The notes beneath the pieces are model-generated. The model searched no databases. It had not been told where the DNA came from and saw nothing but the letters and a program-made list of their open reading frames with translations. Positions 35,677-45,389 of a stretch of 63,998 nt of DNA are shown one piece after another. Position 1 is the stretch's first letter, and every line of letters begins with the position of its first letter. Made by a program: the position numbers and the translations under genes. Origin of the DNA: an uncultured Collinsella sp. (lineage in GTDB: Bacteria; Actinomycetota; Coriobacteriia; Coriobacteriales; Coriobacteriaceae). The stretch spans positions 1-63,998 of the forward strand of contig CAUBVH010000013.1 of NCBI GenBank assembly GCA_958439425.1, written 5' to 3'.

Positions 35677-35837
35677 GGGATCTCCTGTCGCCCGCGATGT
35701 ACCTGAGACCATCTTCGCCTGTATTGCGACTATACAGGCAAGCGCAGCCTGCGACAAAGGGGGCAGGCACCTGACACATTCTGTTAGAGTTGCAGGGATT
35801 GAATCCCGCTTATTAATGCGACATTGGAGTGACAACC

Positions 35838-37067
35838 TTGACCGCCGCAACCACGCCTAAAAGTAAGTCAACCGCCGCCGCGCTCTCCCCCGCGCGCACC
35901 AAGCTCTGTCTGGCGCTGCTCGTGCTGTTGGGATTCTCGCTCGGCTGCTCCGAGTTCGTGGTCATCGGCATCGAGAGCGACTTGGCAACGGAACTCGGCG
36001 TATCACTTGCCACTGCAGGCCAACTTATTAGCGTGTTTGCGCTCGTCTACGCTATCGCCACGCCGGTGCTTGCGCTCAGCACGGGACGCTTCCGCCGCTA
36101 CCAGCTGCTCGTGTGCTACAGCATCGTCTTTGTGCTCGGCAACCTGGTCATGGCGTTGGCGCCCAACTTCCAGGTACTGTTTATCTCGCGCATTGTCCTG
36201 GGCTCCGTCTCGGGCGCACTGCTCGCCGTGGGTGTGACGTACATCCCCGAGCTGCTGTCCCCGCAGCAAACCTCGCTTGCCATCTCGGTCGTGTACGGTG
36301 CGTTTTCCGTGGCAATGGTCTTTGTCACTTCGATCGGCAAGTTTGTGGCCGACACGCTCGATTGGCACGTGGCCATGTACGGTACGCTGACCTTTGCCGT
36401 TCTGATCTGCGGAGCGCTCGTGGCGTTTATGCCGCGCGCTGGGCAAACCGACGAGCCTGCCACCTTTCGCGAGCAGGCGGGGCTTCTACGCGAACCGAGC
36501 ATCATCACCGGCATGCTCATCTTTTTGTTTGGCGTGGGGTCGGTCTACGTATTCTACGGCTACGTGACACCTTATCTTGAGCAGGTGCTGGGTATGGGCA
36601 CCGTTCAGGCGAGCACCACGCTTATGGCCTATGGCGCGTTCTGCCTGATCTCGAACATCCTGGGCGGATGGATCGATGCGCGCTTTGGCATGAAGGCGCT
36701 GCTTGTAACGTTTGTGTTGCAGGCTGCGGCGTTGCTCGGGCTGTTTGCTGTGGGCGGCACCATGCCGCTCGCGCTGGTCTTTGTCTTTAGCTTGGCGCTG
36801 CTCATGTACCTGTTCTCGGTGTCGTGCATCACGCACTTTATGGACGTGGCACGCAGCCGCCATCCCAAGTCGATGGTACTCGCAAGTTCGGTTGAACCCA
36901 TGGCGTTTAACGTCGGCATCTCGTTTGGTACCGCGGTGGGCGGCGCCGTGGTAAGCAGCGTTGGCATTGCGTACGTGGGCGCAGTGGGCGCCGCCTTCTC
37001 GCTTGTGGCCTGGGCGCTTACGCTGGTGACGATTAAGTTGGCTCGCTGGGAGCGCCACCACGGGTAG
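35838..37067 (+). CDS. MFS transporter (DHA1-type drug or sugar efflux)
   Basis: About 409 residues with 12 predicted membrane helices, of the AraJ/chloramphenicol-efflux type, with the motif LGSVSGALLAVGVTYIPELL in helix 4-5. The frame opens at a GTG at 35829, but that codon overlaps the GGAG ribosome site, so the TTG at 35838 is the likelier start. It diverges from the LpdD/IDI-like gene across about 160 bases. No partner suggests a substrate; export of aromatic products is only a possibility. Confidence 0.85.
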   Translation: MTAATTPKSKSTAAALSPARTKLCLALLVLLGFSLGCSEFVVIGIESDLATELGVSLATAGQLISVFALVYAIATPVLALSTGRFRRYQLLVCYSIVFVLGNLVMALAPNFQVLFISRIVLGSVSGALLAVGVTYIPELLSPQQTSLAISVVYGAFSVAMVFVTSIGKFVADTLDWHVAMYGTLTFAVLICGALVAFMPRAGQTDEPATFREQAGLLREPSIITGMLIFLFGVGSVYVFYGYVTPYLEQVLGMGTVQASTTLMAYGAFCLISNILGGWIDARFGMKALLVTFVLQAAALLGLFAVGGTMPLALVFVFSLALLMYLFSVSCITHFMDVARSRHPKSMVLASSVEPMAFNVGISFGTAVGGAVVSSVGIAYVGAVGAAFSLVAWALTLVTIKLARWERHHG

Positions 37068-37219
37068 CGCAATTGCAGCCAAAAGCCGCAGCACCGCCCA
37101 CCATCTTTTGACCGCCTGGCGTTCGCCCCTGCAGCCATGCAACACGTTGCCTGCCGCCCAAGTCAGCATCTTTCCCGGCGCTATTTAACCACGCAAAACG
37201 CATCCTGTTAAGATTATCG

Positions 37220-37250
37220 CTATCGTTTTTCGCAATCTGAAAATCGATAG
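37220..37250 (+). promoter_or_regulatory. Candidate operator of the first GH4/PTS module
   Basis: CTATCGTTTTTC (37220-37231) and GAAAATCGATAG (37239-37250) pair at 11 of 12 positions around a seven-base centre, about 60 bases before the GH4 start. It overlaps a possible -10 TAGAAT. It is a likely site for the RpiR-type regulator encoded at the end of the operon. Confidence 0.55.
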
Positions 37251-37310
37251 AATCGCAGGTAAAGCTTTCGTAGTCTGAAATGGTCAATCCACACGAAAGG
37301 GGTTTACCAC

Positions 37311-38636
37311 ATGGACAAGAAAGCAGTTGTAATCGCCGGGGCCGGCAGCACCCACACTCCCGGCATCATCCAGAGCCTATTGCAGAAGAAAAACGAATTA
37401 CCGCTGCGTAAACTCGCCCTGTACGACATCGACGAGAAGCGCATGCATCTCGTCTACGACATCATGAAGCAGTTCATCGAGCAGGAAGCTCCTGACATCG
37501 AAGTTGTCGTGACGACCGATCCCGAAAAGGCATTCACCGATGTCGACTTCGTCTTCGCGCAAATCCGCCAGGGTGGCCTTCAGATGCGTCGCCAGGACGA
37601 GCGCATCCCTCTTAAGTACGGTTGCGTGGGACAGGAAACCTGCGGCGCCGGCGGTTCGATCTCCTATGGCATCAGGTCCATCCCCGGCGTCTTCGACCTC
37701 GTACGCTACGCCAAGAAATATAGTCCAGACGCCTGGATCCTCAACTATTCCAACCCCGCCGCAGTTGTCGCCGAGGCCACACGTCGCGAGTTTGGCAACG
37801 ACCATATCCTTAACATTTGCGATATGCCCACGGCTATCTTGCTCTCGTACTCTAAGATGCTCGGACTTCCCAGCTGGCGCGATATCGACCCCATGTATTT
37901 TGGACTCAATCACTTTGGCTGGTTTACCAAAATTTACGACAAGCAGGGGCACGATCGTCTGCCGGAGCTCCGTCAGATGATTCTCGAACACGGCATGGCC
38001 GTGAGCGACAAGCATCACAAGGACAAGGACTGGATGCACACCTGGGGTCAATACGTCAAGATTGTGAAGGACTATCCCGAGTATCTGCCCAACAGCTACC
38101 TGCAGTACTACCTGTACTCCAAAGACATGGCAGATGACATGGACCCCAACTGGACGCGCGCCGACAACGTCATCAACGGACGCGAGAAGGAGATGTTTGC
38201 CGAGCACGACAAGTACCTGGCAGATCCCGCCAATTACAAGAGCCCCGTACAGAGCTTCACGGTCTTTGGCGACTTTATCGTCGACGCAGCCGCCTCTATC
38301 GCCTACAACAAGTGCGAACGTTATCTCGTAATCGTCGAGAATAACGGCGCCATCCCCAATCTGCCCGACGACGCCATGGTCGAGGTCCCCGCCTACCTGC
38401 GCTCTTGGGGCCCCGAACCCATCAGCCAGCCTGCTATCCCCACCTTCTACAAGGGGCTTATCGAAGAGCAGAATGCCAGTGAGAAGCTCGCCGTCGACGC
38501 ATATTACGAGCATTCCTACCAGAAGGCGCTCGAAGCCATCGCAATCAACAAGACCGTCCCTTCGACTACCGTCGCGCGCCAAATCCTCGACGACCTGATC
38601 GAAGCAAACGGCGATTATTGGCCGACCCTGTCCTAA
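37311..38636 (+). CDS. Glycoside hydrolase family 4, 6-phospho-alpha-glucosidase type
   Basis: NAD- and Mn-dependent hydrolase of phosphorylated disaccharides imported by the PTS. 441 residues, with NAD loop GAGST (10-14), NYSNPA (145-150), the signature CDMP (170-173), which marks phospho-alpha-glucosidases of the GlvA/MalA type, and metal His201 in LNHFGWF. AAAGGGG precedes the ATG. The next gene, the PTS permease, is 24 bases on. Maltose 6-phosphate or a similar alpha-glucoside is likely. Confidence 0.93.
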   Translation: MDKKAVVIAGAGSTHTPGIIQSLLQKKNELPLRKLALYDIDEKRMHLVYDIMKQFIEQEAPDIEVVVTTDPEKAFTDVDFVFAQIRQGGLQMRRQDERIPLKYGCVGQETCGAGGSISYGIRSIPGVFDLVRYAKKYSPDAWILNYSNPAAVVAEATRREFGNDHILNICDMPTAILLSYSKMLGLPSWRDIDPMYFGLNHFGWFTKIYDKQGHDRLPELRQMILEHGMAVSDKHHKDKDWMHTWGQYVKIVKDYPEYLPNSYLQYYLYSKDMADDMDPNWTRADNVINGREKEMFAEHDKYLADPANYKSPVQSFTVFGDFIVDAAASIAYNKCERYLVIVENNGAIPNLPDDAMVEVPAYLRSWGPEPISQPAIPTFYKGLIEEQNASEKLAVDAYYEHSYQKALEAIAINKTVPSTTVARQILDDLIEANGDYWPTLS

Positions 38637-38660
38637 CTCCCCACGCATCGAAGGAACATC

Positions 38661-40241
38661 ATGAAAGAAAGCAAGCTCTACAGCGAGTTCCAGAGACTCG
38701 GCAAGGTGCTCATGGCGCCGGTCCTCCTCCTGCCCGTTTCCGGCATTTTGGTCGGTCTGGGCTCCGCCCTTTCCAATGCTAACCTCATCTCGCTCTGCCC
38801 GTTTTTGGGCACCGAGCCGATGGTGATCTTTAGCACGCTCATCAAAGCAGCCGGCAACGTTATCAATGGTAACATCTCGGTTCTCTTTGCAATCTGCATC
38901 GCCTACGGTTACGCCAAGGCCGAGAAGGCGACCGCCGCACTCTCAGGCTTCATCGGCTACATGACCATGAACACGATCATGGGTCAGCTGCTTATCCTGC
39001 TGGGCACCATCGACCCCGCCAACCTGCAGACCGGTCAGAACGCCATCCTGGGCGTAACCACACTCGACACCGGCGTATTCGGCGGCATCATCATCGGCTT
39101 GGTAGTCGCGTGGATCCACAACCGATTCTATAAGGTGCAGCTTCCGCCGGTGCTCGGCATCTTCAACGGCACACGCTGCGTCCCCGCCCTCACCGTCGTT
39201 TTCGCGAGCCTGGTGGGCGTTGCGCTCGCCTTCGTGTTTCCGTTTGTGCAAACCGGCCTAAAGGCCGCCTCGACACTCATCGATTCCACCGGGGTGTTTG
39301 GCGCGTTCATCTATGGCTTCTCCGAGCGCATGCTTCTGCCCTTCGGCCTGCATCATTTCATCTACCTGCCGTTTTTCTTCACCTCTCTGGGCGGTAGCAT
39401 CCAGGTTGACGGCCAGACCGTTGAAGGTGCTGTCAACATCTACAACGCCATGCTCAACACGCCCGGCATGATGTACGACATCGACATCTCAAAATACGTC
39501 ATGAACGGCAAGGTGCTGTTCGCCATGTGCGGCCTGCCCGCGGCGGCGCTCGCCATCTACCACTGTGCCCGTCCTGAGAATAAAAAGAAGGTCGGCTCCC
39601 TCATGATCGCCGCCGTTATTCCGGCCGCCATCATGGGCATAACCGAACCGCTCGAGTACTCCTTCCTCTTTGTAGCGCCCGTACTCTATGTGGTCCACGC
39701 CCTGCTGTGCGGCATCGCGTATGTACTCACCTACCTGGTACAGTTCAATGTGCCCGGGCCTTCCGCCTTCGGCGGACCGCTCCTCTCGTGGATCTTCAAC
39801 GGCATCATGAACGCCGATAAAGGCTCCAACTGGTTCTGGCTTATTCCGCTCGGCATCGCTTACTTCGGGATCTATTACGTGCTGTTCCGCACCTTTATCA
39901 AGAAATTTGACCTCAAAACCCCGGGCCGCGAGGATGATGACACGCAGGCAACGGATGTCACGTCGGCCATCGACTCCAAAGCACCTGTCCAGGTAAGCGA
40001 GCTCATCCCGCAGATCGTGGAAGCCGTGGGCGGCGCCGATAACATCTCGGGTGTCAACGCCTGCTTCACTCGCCTGAGGCTCAGCCTCAAAGACACCGCC
40101 CTGGTCAAGGACGATAGCGTCTTCACCAAAGACCTCGGCGCCAGCGCCATCGTGCACGTTGGCGGCGGTGTTCAGATCGTTTACGGCAATAAAGCTTCTG
40201 TCTACAAAGTCGAAATGAGAGAATACTTGGGCATGGAATAA
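38661..40241 (+). CDS. PTS EIICB, alpha-glucoside/glucose family
   Basis: Sugar permease and phosphotransfer protein of 526 residues. The EIIC domain (about 1-410, ten helices, substrate loop GITEPLEYSFLF) is followed by a linker and an EIIB domain (about 445-526) with the phosphocysteine Cys468 in GVNACFTRLRLSL. There is no EIIA domain, so it must use a separate EIIA-Glc-type protein. It lies between GH4 and the RpiR regulator. Confidence 0.94.
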   Translation: MKESKLYSEFQRLGKVLMAPVLLLPVSGILVGLGSALSNANLISLCPFLGTEPMVIFSTLIKAAGNVINGNISVLFAICIAYGYAKAEKATAALSGFIGYMTMNTIMGQLLILLGTIDPANLQTGQNAILGVTTLDTGVFGGIIIGLVVAWIHNRFYKVQLPPVLGIFNGTRCVPALTVVFASLVGVALAFVFPFVQTGLKAASTLIDSTGVFGAFIYGFSERMLLPFGLHHFIYLPFFFTSLGGSIQVDGQTVEGAVNIYNAMLNTPGMMYDIDISKYVMNGKVLFAMCGLPAAALAIYHCARPENKKKVGSLMIAAVIPAAIMGITEPLEYSFLFVAPVLYVVHALLCGIAYVLTYLVQFNVPGPSAFGGPLLSWIFNGIMNADKGSNWFWLIPLGIAYFGIYYVLFRTFIKKFDLKTPGREDDDTQATDVTSAIDSKAPVQVSELIPQIVEAVGGADNISGVNACFTRLRLSLKDTALVKDDSVFTKDLGASAIVHVGGGVQIVYGNKASVYKVEMREYLGME

Positions 40242-40263
40242 ATCCATCCCATAGCTTCACCAC

Positions 40264-40299
40264 AATGCTCCGGAGATGGCATATCCGCTCCGGGGCATT
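40264..40299 (+). terminator. Hairpin between PTS and RpiR genes
   Basis: AATGCTCCGGAG (40264-40275) and CTCCGGGGCATT (40288-40299) form a hairpin followed by ATTGTTTGGAG. It has only a short T stretch and lies just before the ribosome site of the regulator, so it may attenuate rather than end transcription. Confidence 0.5.
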
Positions 40300-40318
40300 A
40301 TTGTTTGGAGTGATTTGA

Positions 40319-41119
40319 ATGTCGATGTACGAGGTCTATTCGAACCTCAGGTCTTGTATCGAAGACGTCGAGAAGGGCGGCAGCCTTGACGCCCACATTG
40401 CACTCTACGCCCTTTCCCATCACGACGAGGTCCCAGAGCTCTCAATAGAAGAACTTGCCCGCGCGTGCAATACATCGCCCGCGACCATCTCGCGCTTCTG
40501 CAGGCGCGTAAACGGCTCGAGCTTTCGATCGTTCAAAGAGCAAGTTGACGACTTCAACGCCTGGCTCCAGCGTGAGACAACCGAGGCAAGGGCTCATAAG
40601 CAAATCGATATACCCTGGTATTTCGATATCGTAGAGACCTCTTTGCTTGAAACAAAACGCCTGCTCACTGAGGATCGACTCGAGCAGGCCGTTGACTGGC
40701 TTCTCGATGCGCAAAATGTCTACGTATACGGAAGCTCATTCTCCAATCTCGCCGCCCGCTCACTCTGCGAAAAGCTGAGCCGCGTAAACCGACTGTGCTT
40801 CTCATTCGGCTCCGTCAAGGGACAGGAGACGTCGCTCTGTCTGCTCCAACCCGACGACCTAACTATCTTCGTATCGTTCTCAGGGAAGACGAGCCACATC
40901 TTCAATCTTTACGTTGAGGCCAAGCGGCGAGGGTGCCGCGTTATTTGGATATCGAGCAACATGGCATTCGATAACAACGGGGCGCGCGAGCTCTTGCTAC
41001 CCGTGAGCGCGGAGTCACTCAGCGAGTACTCGACCGCCTTGGTTGAGGGTATGAGCCTACAAAGCGCGGTTAACGCTCTGTATATCAGCTGTGCAAATCG
41101 ACTTCGGGCGCAGCGCTAG
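40319..41119 (+). CDS. RpiR-family transcriptional regulator (first module)
   Basis: 266 residues. N-terminal HTH_6 domain (about 1-77) with LARACNTSPATISRFCRRVN, and a C-terminal SIS domain (about 110-250) that senses phosphorylated sugars (GSSFSNLAARSLCEKL, FVSFSGKTSH). GGAG lies eight bases before the ATG. It is the last gene of the GH4-PTS module and probably regulates it. Confidence 0.9.
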   Translation: MSMYEVYSNLRSCIEDVEKGGSLDAHIALYALSHHDEVPELSIEELARACNTSPATISRFCRRVNGSSFRSFKEQVDDFNAWLQRETTEARAHKQIDIPWYFDIVETSLLETKRLLTEDRLEQAVDWLLDAQNVYVYGSSFSNLAARSLCEKLSRVNRLCFSFGSVKGQETSLCLLQPDDLTIFVSFSGKTSHIFNLYVEAKRRGCRVIWISSNMAFDNNGARELLLPVSAESLSEYSTALVEGMSLQSAVNALYISCANRLRAQR

Positions 41120-41243
41120 CCGCAAACACGCTAGAACCGAAAAGAACGCACCTCACCGTCGCAAGGCGTCCGAATACACGATAGGCAGCGCCAAAAGAGA
41201 GCAGCGAGCACGTTATGTACTTGCCCATTCGCCCCAAAACAGC

Positions 41244-41283
41244 ACAGGTCGGCGCCCGATTGAAGAATCGGACGCCGACCTGT
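41244..41283. terminator. Bidirectional terminator between the two GH4/PTS modules
   Basis: ACAGGTCGGCG and CGCCGACCTGT close a strong hairpin between the convergent RpiR (+) and EIICB (-) genes. T-rich sequence follows on both strands (ATTAATCTT on plus, GCTGTTTTGG on minus). Confidence 0.8.
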
Positions 41284-41311
41284 ATTAATCTTAATCGTGT
41301 GTTTGAGTCGT

Positions 41312-42874
41312 TTACTCCATACCCAGTAGCTCGCGCATCTGGGTTGCGTAGTTAGATGCCATGTTGCCGTAGACAATCTGCACGCCGCCGTTAACATGCA
41401 CGATGCCGCGCGCTTCGAGCTTTTCGGTAAACTCGGCGTCATCAACCACCTTGTCACAGTCATTGAGCTGGATGCGCAGACGGGTGAAGCAGGCCTCGAC
41501 AGACTTAATATTGTTGTCGCCGCCCACTGCCTCAACGATGGCGGGAATTAGGTCGCTGATCACGGTCTTGGGAGCCTTTTCGGCTTCATCGTCGGACTCT
41601 TCCTCGCGGCCGGGGGTCTTAAAGTCCTTCTTAAGAATGATGAACTTGAAGACGAAGTAGTACACCACGAAGTAGATGGGGCCGAGGAACAGGATAACCT
41701 GCCAGTTGGAACCCTTTGCGGCGCCCATGATGCCATTAAAGATAAGCGACAGGAGAGGGCCGCCGAAGGACGCGGAACCGGCCACGTTGAACTGCAGGAT
41801 ATAGGTCAGCGCATAGGCAAGACCAGCCATGAGAGCGTGGAACACGTAGAGGATGGGCGCGATAAACAGGAAGGAGTACTCGAGCGGCTCGGTAATGCCG
41901 GAGAGGATGCAAGGCACCACGATGGCGATCATGAGCGCTGCGGTCTTCTTCTTGTTCTTGGGAAGCGCTGTCTTGTAGAAGGCGAGTGCAGCGCCAGGCA
42001 GGCCGAACATGGCGAAGATAACCTTGCCGTTCATGACAAAACGGCTGACCTCGATGTTAAACGGCGTGCTAGGAGAGCCCAGGATCGCGTTGTAGATATT
42101 GATAGCGCCCTGAACGGTCTGGCCGTCGATGGTCTCGACGCCACCGAGCGACGTGAAGAAGAACGGGAGATAGACAAAGTGATGCAGGCCAAAAGGCAGG
42201 AGCATGCGCTCGCCGGCGCCGTAGACAAATGCACCAAAGGCACCCGTAGTCTTGATGAACTCGGACAGCGCACCGAGAGCGTTCTGAATAAACGGGAAAA
42301 CAAAGGACATGACCAATGCGAGGATGCTGCATGAGAGCAGCGTCACCGCCGGGATAAAGCGCGTACCGTTGAAGATGGAGAGCACGGCAGGCAGCTCAAT
42401 CTTGTAGTAACGGTTATGCAACCATGCGACGATTGCACCCACCAGAAGACCGCCGATAACGCCAGTGTCGAGCGTGGTGATACCGAGGATCGTGCTCTGG
42501 CCCGTCGTAAGATTCGCGGGATCGATAACGCCAGTCGCCGTAAGGAACGTGCCCATCACGGAGTTCATGCACATGTAGCCCAAAAAGCCACAAAGCGCCG
42601 CGGTAGCCTTCTCGGACTTGGCGAAGCCATAGGCGAGACAAATCGAGAAGATAACCGGGATGTTGTTCATAACGATGCCGGCAGCGGCCTTGAGAATCGA
42701 AAAGAAGATCGCAAAGCCCGGAGCAGCAAGCCAGGGAACAGCTGCCGTAAGGGTGGGGCTGGTAAAGGCATTGCCAAAGCCCTGAAGGATGCCGGCGATT
42801 GGCAGGATCAAGACAGGCGTCATGAGGACTTTGCCCAGGCGCTGGAACTTTGCCAGCAGCTCATCTTTGTTCAT
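41312..42874 (-). CDS. PTS EIICB, alpha-glucoside/glucose family (second module)
   Basis: Paralogue of the 38661 gene, 520 residues, with the same layout: EIIC (about 1-400, SGITEPLEYSFLF) and EIIB (about 440-520) with phosphocysteine Cys462 in VEACFTRLRIQL. It also lacks EIIA. It follows the GH4 gene on the minus strand by 82 bases. The close similarity to the first copy suggests duplication with later change of sugar. Confidence 0.94.
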   Translation of the reverse strand: MNKDELLAKFQRLGKVLMTPVLILPIAGILQGFGNAFTSPTLTAAVPWLAAPGFAIFFSILKAAAGIVMNNIPVIFSICLAYGFAKSEKATAALCGFLGYMCMNSVMGTFLTATGVIDPANLTTGQSTILGITTLDTGVIGGLLVGAIVAWLHNRYYKIELPAVLSIFNGTRFIPAVTLLSCSILALVMSFVFPFIQNALGALSEFIKTTGAFGAFVYGAGERMLLPFGLHHFVYLPFFFTSLGGVETIDGQTVQGAINIYNAILGSPSTPFNIEVSRFVMNGKVIFAMFGLPGAALAFYKTALPKNKKKTAALMIAIVVPCILSGITEPLEYSFLFIAPILYVFHALMAGLAYALTYILQFNVAGSASFGGPLLSLIFNGIMGAAKGSNWQVILFLGPIYFVVYYFVFKFIILKKDFKTPGREEESDDEAEKAPKTVISDLIPAIVEAVGGDNNIKSVEACFTRLRIQLNDCDKVVDDAEFTEKLEARGIVHVNGGVQIVYGNMASNYATQMRELLGME

Positions 42875-42956
42875 GGGATACCCCTCTTAAAGAAACGGGG
42901 CGTGCAGCTCTACAGCCCACACGCCCCATAACAGTTATCAAGCGCTATGGAACTAG

Positions 42957-44282
42957 CTACTTAAGCTCCGGCCAGTAATCCTTATTGGCCTCGATGAGCT
43001 TGTCGAGCACTTTGCGAGCCTTCTTTGCGTCACCGACCAGACGATTAAGCGTGAGTGCCTGCAGAGCCTTCTCGTAGGAACCCTCCATCCAAGCCTCAAC
43101 AGTCAGGCGCTCATAGGCGTACTGGTTCTCCATAAGGCCGCGATAGAAGGTACCGATCTTGCCAACAGCATAGGGCTGCGGGCCATTGGCGCCCACGCTT
43201 GCCGCGACCTCGACCATGGCGTCATCGGGCATGCCCTCGATAATGCCGTTGTTGGGCACGATGACAATGAAGGTCTTGTTGGTGTTGCGATAAATGGCCG
43301 AGGTGATTTCCACGATCATATCGCCATGAGCATCGTTCTGCACAACCGAGGAGTTCTTTGCGGTGCCGACTTTGGCAACACGCTCGCACTCGGCGAACAC
43401 GCGCTTCTCACGACCGTTGATAACCTCGTCGGAGCGAGTGTAGTCGGGGTCGAGGTGAGCGACCTTGTACTCGGGATACAGATAGTACTGCAGATAAGTG
43501 TTGGGCAGATAGTCGGGGAAGTCCTCGAGCATGTCCTTGACCATGGCGTAGGTGTCGAGCCAGGACTGGTCACGCTGCTCGGCATCGGCAGGAAGGAAGC
43601 CGTTCTTCTCCGTGTACTCCTTAATCTGCGGGACGAGGTCATGGCCCTCTTCATCGTAGATGTGCTTGAACCAACCGAAGTGATTGAGGCCGAAGTACAC
43701 GGGCTCCGTCTTGCTCATATCGCGACCGAGCAGGCGACCGTAAGAGCGCATGAGGTTGACAGGCTGGTCGCAGATGTTGAGGACGCGATGCTCATCGGGC
43801 AGAACGCGCTCGAGACCATATGCCACAATAGCAGCCGGGTTGGTGTAGTTAATAATCCACGCCTCCGGGCTATGAGCGCGAACGTCGTTGACGATCTCAA
43901 CCATGTCATGCATGGAGCGCATACCGTAAGCCATGCCGCCAGGGCCCACCGTTTCCTGGCCGATGATTCCCATATGCAGCGGAATCTTCTCGTCCTTGCT
44001 ACGCATCTCGTAGCCGCCGGTACGAATCTGGCAGAGCACAAAGTCGACGTCGGTGTAAGCCTCGTCCTTATCGGTGGTGTAACCAAACTCCACACCGGGC
44101 TCCTCCTCGGCGAAGAGGATCTTGCCAAACTCGCCAATCGGACGCTGGCGCTCGGCATCGATGTCATAGAGCATCACGCGGTTCAGCGGCAGAATGTCCA
44201 TGTGCTTGGTCAGGGCCTTAAGAATGCCAGGGCACCACGTGGAGCCGCCGCCAACGATCACAATATTGAGCTTATCCTTCAT
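42957..44282 (-). CDS. Glycoside hydrolase family 4, phospho-glucosidase type (second module)
   Basis: 441 residues like the first GH4. NAD loop GGGST (11-15), NYTNPA (145-150), and His201 in LNHFGWF. The substrate-discriminating signature is CDQP (171-174) rather than CDMP, which suggests a different sugar phosphate or anomer, although Cys and Asp are retained. GGAGGGACGG precedes the ATG. It is transcribed away from the RpiR gene at 44581. Confidence 0.92.
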   Translation of the reverse strand: MKDKLNIVIVGGGSTWCPGILKALTKHMDILPLNRVMLYDIDAERQRPIGEFGKILFAEEEPGVEFGYTTDKDEAYTDVDFVLCQIRTGGYEMRSKDEKIPLHMGIIGQETVGPGGMAYGMRSMHDMVEIVNDVRAHSPEAWIINYTNPAAIVAYGLERVLPDEHRVLNICDQPVNLMRSYGRLLGRDMSKTEPVYFGLNHFGWFKHIYDEEGHDLVPQIKEYTEKNGFLPADAEQRDQSWLDTYAMVKDMLEDFPDYLPNTYLQYYLYPEYKVAHLDPDYTRSDEVINGREKRVFAECERVAKVGTAKNSSVVQNDAHGDMIVEITSAIYRNTNKTFIVIVPNNGIIEGMPDDAMVEVAASVGANGPQPYAVGKIGTFYRGLMENQYAYERLTVEAWMEGSYEKALQALTLNRLVGDAKKARKVLDKLIEANKDYWPELK

Positions 44283-44580
44283 GTTCCGTCCCTCCAGGGT
44301 TGGCTGATCGGTGTTCTCGAAGACCTTGGGCTCCGCGGTTGTCCTCGGCTTGCTTCGTTTCGATTGACATTTTGCGACATAAGGTCATTTGCGAGTCCCC
44401 GTGTGGGCCAATGCGAAACGGGGACACATGATTTCGCCCACGACACAGATATGTGTAGGCAAACACGCGCGTTTGCCCAGTTCATGGGCAATAGGCAATC
44501 TTGACCGATTACCGATTTCTCACCTGGCTACACAAAGCGGTACCATATATACGACGAGGTGCGAGGGGCTGAAACATCTT
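44283..44580. promoter_or_regulatory. Divergent control region of the second GH4/PTS module
   Basis: About 300 bases between the GH4 (-) and RpiR (+) genes. It holds a GTCCCCGT/ACGGGGAC inverted repeat near 44396-44425, a TGAC...GTCA symmetric stretch near 44366-44388, and several short direct repeats. Sites for both promoters must lie here, but no clear -35/-10 pair stands out. Confidence 0.45.
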
Positions 44581-45330
44581 ATGAAAGATCAAGAATCTTT
44601 TTATGATCATGTGCGAGCTGGCGAGAGCAAGCTCAACGATCTCGAAAGCGAGATCATGCGCTACATCATCGAACTGCGTGATGATATTGACGATGTTACG
44701 CTTAAGAGCATTGCCGAACGGTTCTTCGTCGCTCCCAATACAATCGTCAGGCTTGCCCATAAACTTGGCTTCTCGGGGTTTACGGAACTCAAGCGGTCAT
44801 ATTCAGCCTCACTCGACCGCAATCGATTCACTATCGAGGCACTTCCTCTTGATACCCAGCTCGTACAGACCAAAGATCTGCTTAACGACCGGGTCATCGA
44901 TTCGGTTGTAAGTCTTATCCAGGACGCCTCGCATATCGTGTTCTTCTGCTCGGGCTTTTCGAAATACCCGTGCCTCGAGATGGCTGAAAAGCTCAAAATA
45001 ATGGGCAAGAATACCGACACGCTCAGTGAACGCCACGTCATGAGGCATTACGCAGAACTCCTCGGCAAAAACGACCTGGTCTTCAGCGTTTCCGTAAGCG
45101 GCGAGACGCAGGTGTCTATTGACGCCACATCGATAGCCAAAACGCGCGGATGCAAGGTTGTCACACTCACCGGCTTTTCTCGGAATTCTCTCTCGAAACT
45201 AGCCGACTACCCCATCTACACCGTGCAAAAAGAAATCCGCTTGGGCAGCATGGACCTCGACAGTCGATTGATGTTCTATTACGTTTTCGAATTGATATTT
45301 GAGCGCTACTTCAAACTGGCCAAGAAATAA
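44581..45330 (+). CDS. RpiR-family transcriptional regulator (second module)
   Basis: 249 residues from the ATG at 44581 (GAGGGG upstream); the longer frame to 44389 is not supported. HTH_6 domain at about 1-77 (LKSIAERFFVAPNTIVRLAHKL) and SIS domain at about 105-240 (IVFFCSGFSKYPCLEMAEKL, VSVSGETQVS). It is divergent from the second GH4 gene and probably controls it. Confidence 0.9.
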   Translation: MKDQESFYDHVRAGESKLNDLESEIMRYIIELRDDIDDVTLKSIAERFFVAPNTIVRLAHKLGFSGFTELKRSYSASLDRNRFTIEALPLDTQLVQTKDLLNDRVIDSVVSLIQDASHIVFFCSGFSKYPCLEMAEKLKIMGKNTDTLSERHVMRHYAELLGKNDLVFSVSVSGETQVSIDATSIAKTRGCKVVTLTGFSRNSLSKLADYPIYTVQKEIRLGSMDLDSRLMFYYVFELIFERYFKLAKK

Positions 45331-45389
45331 AACTTGGCATGCGCTCGGCTTCGACTCTTTAGCAGCCTTCTATATGAAAGGAACCGCGC

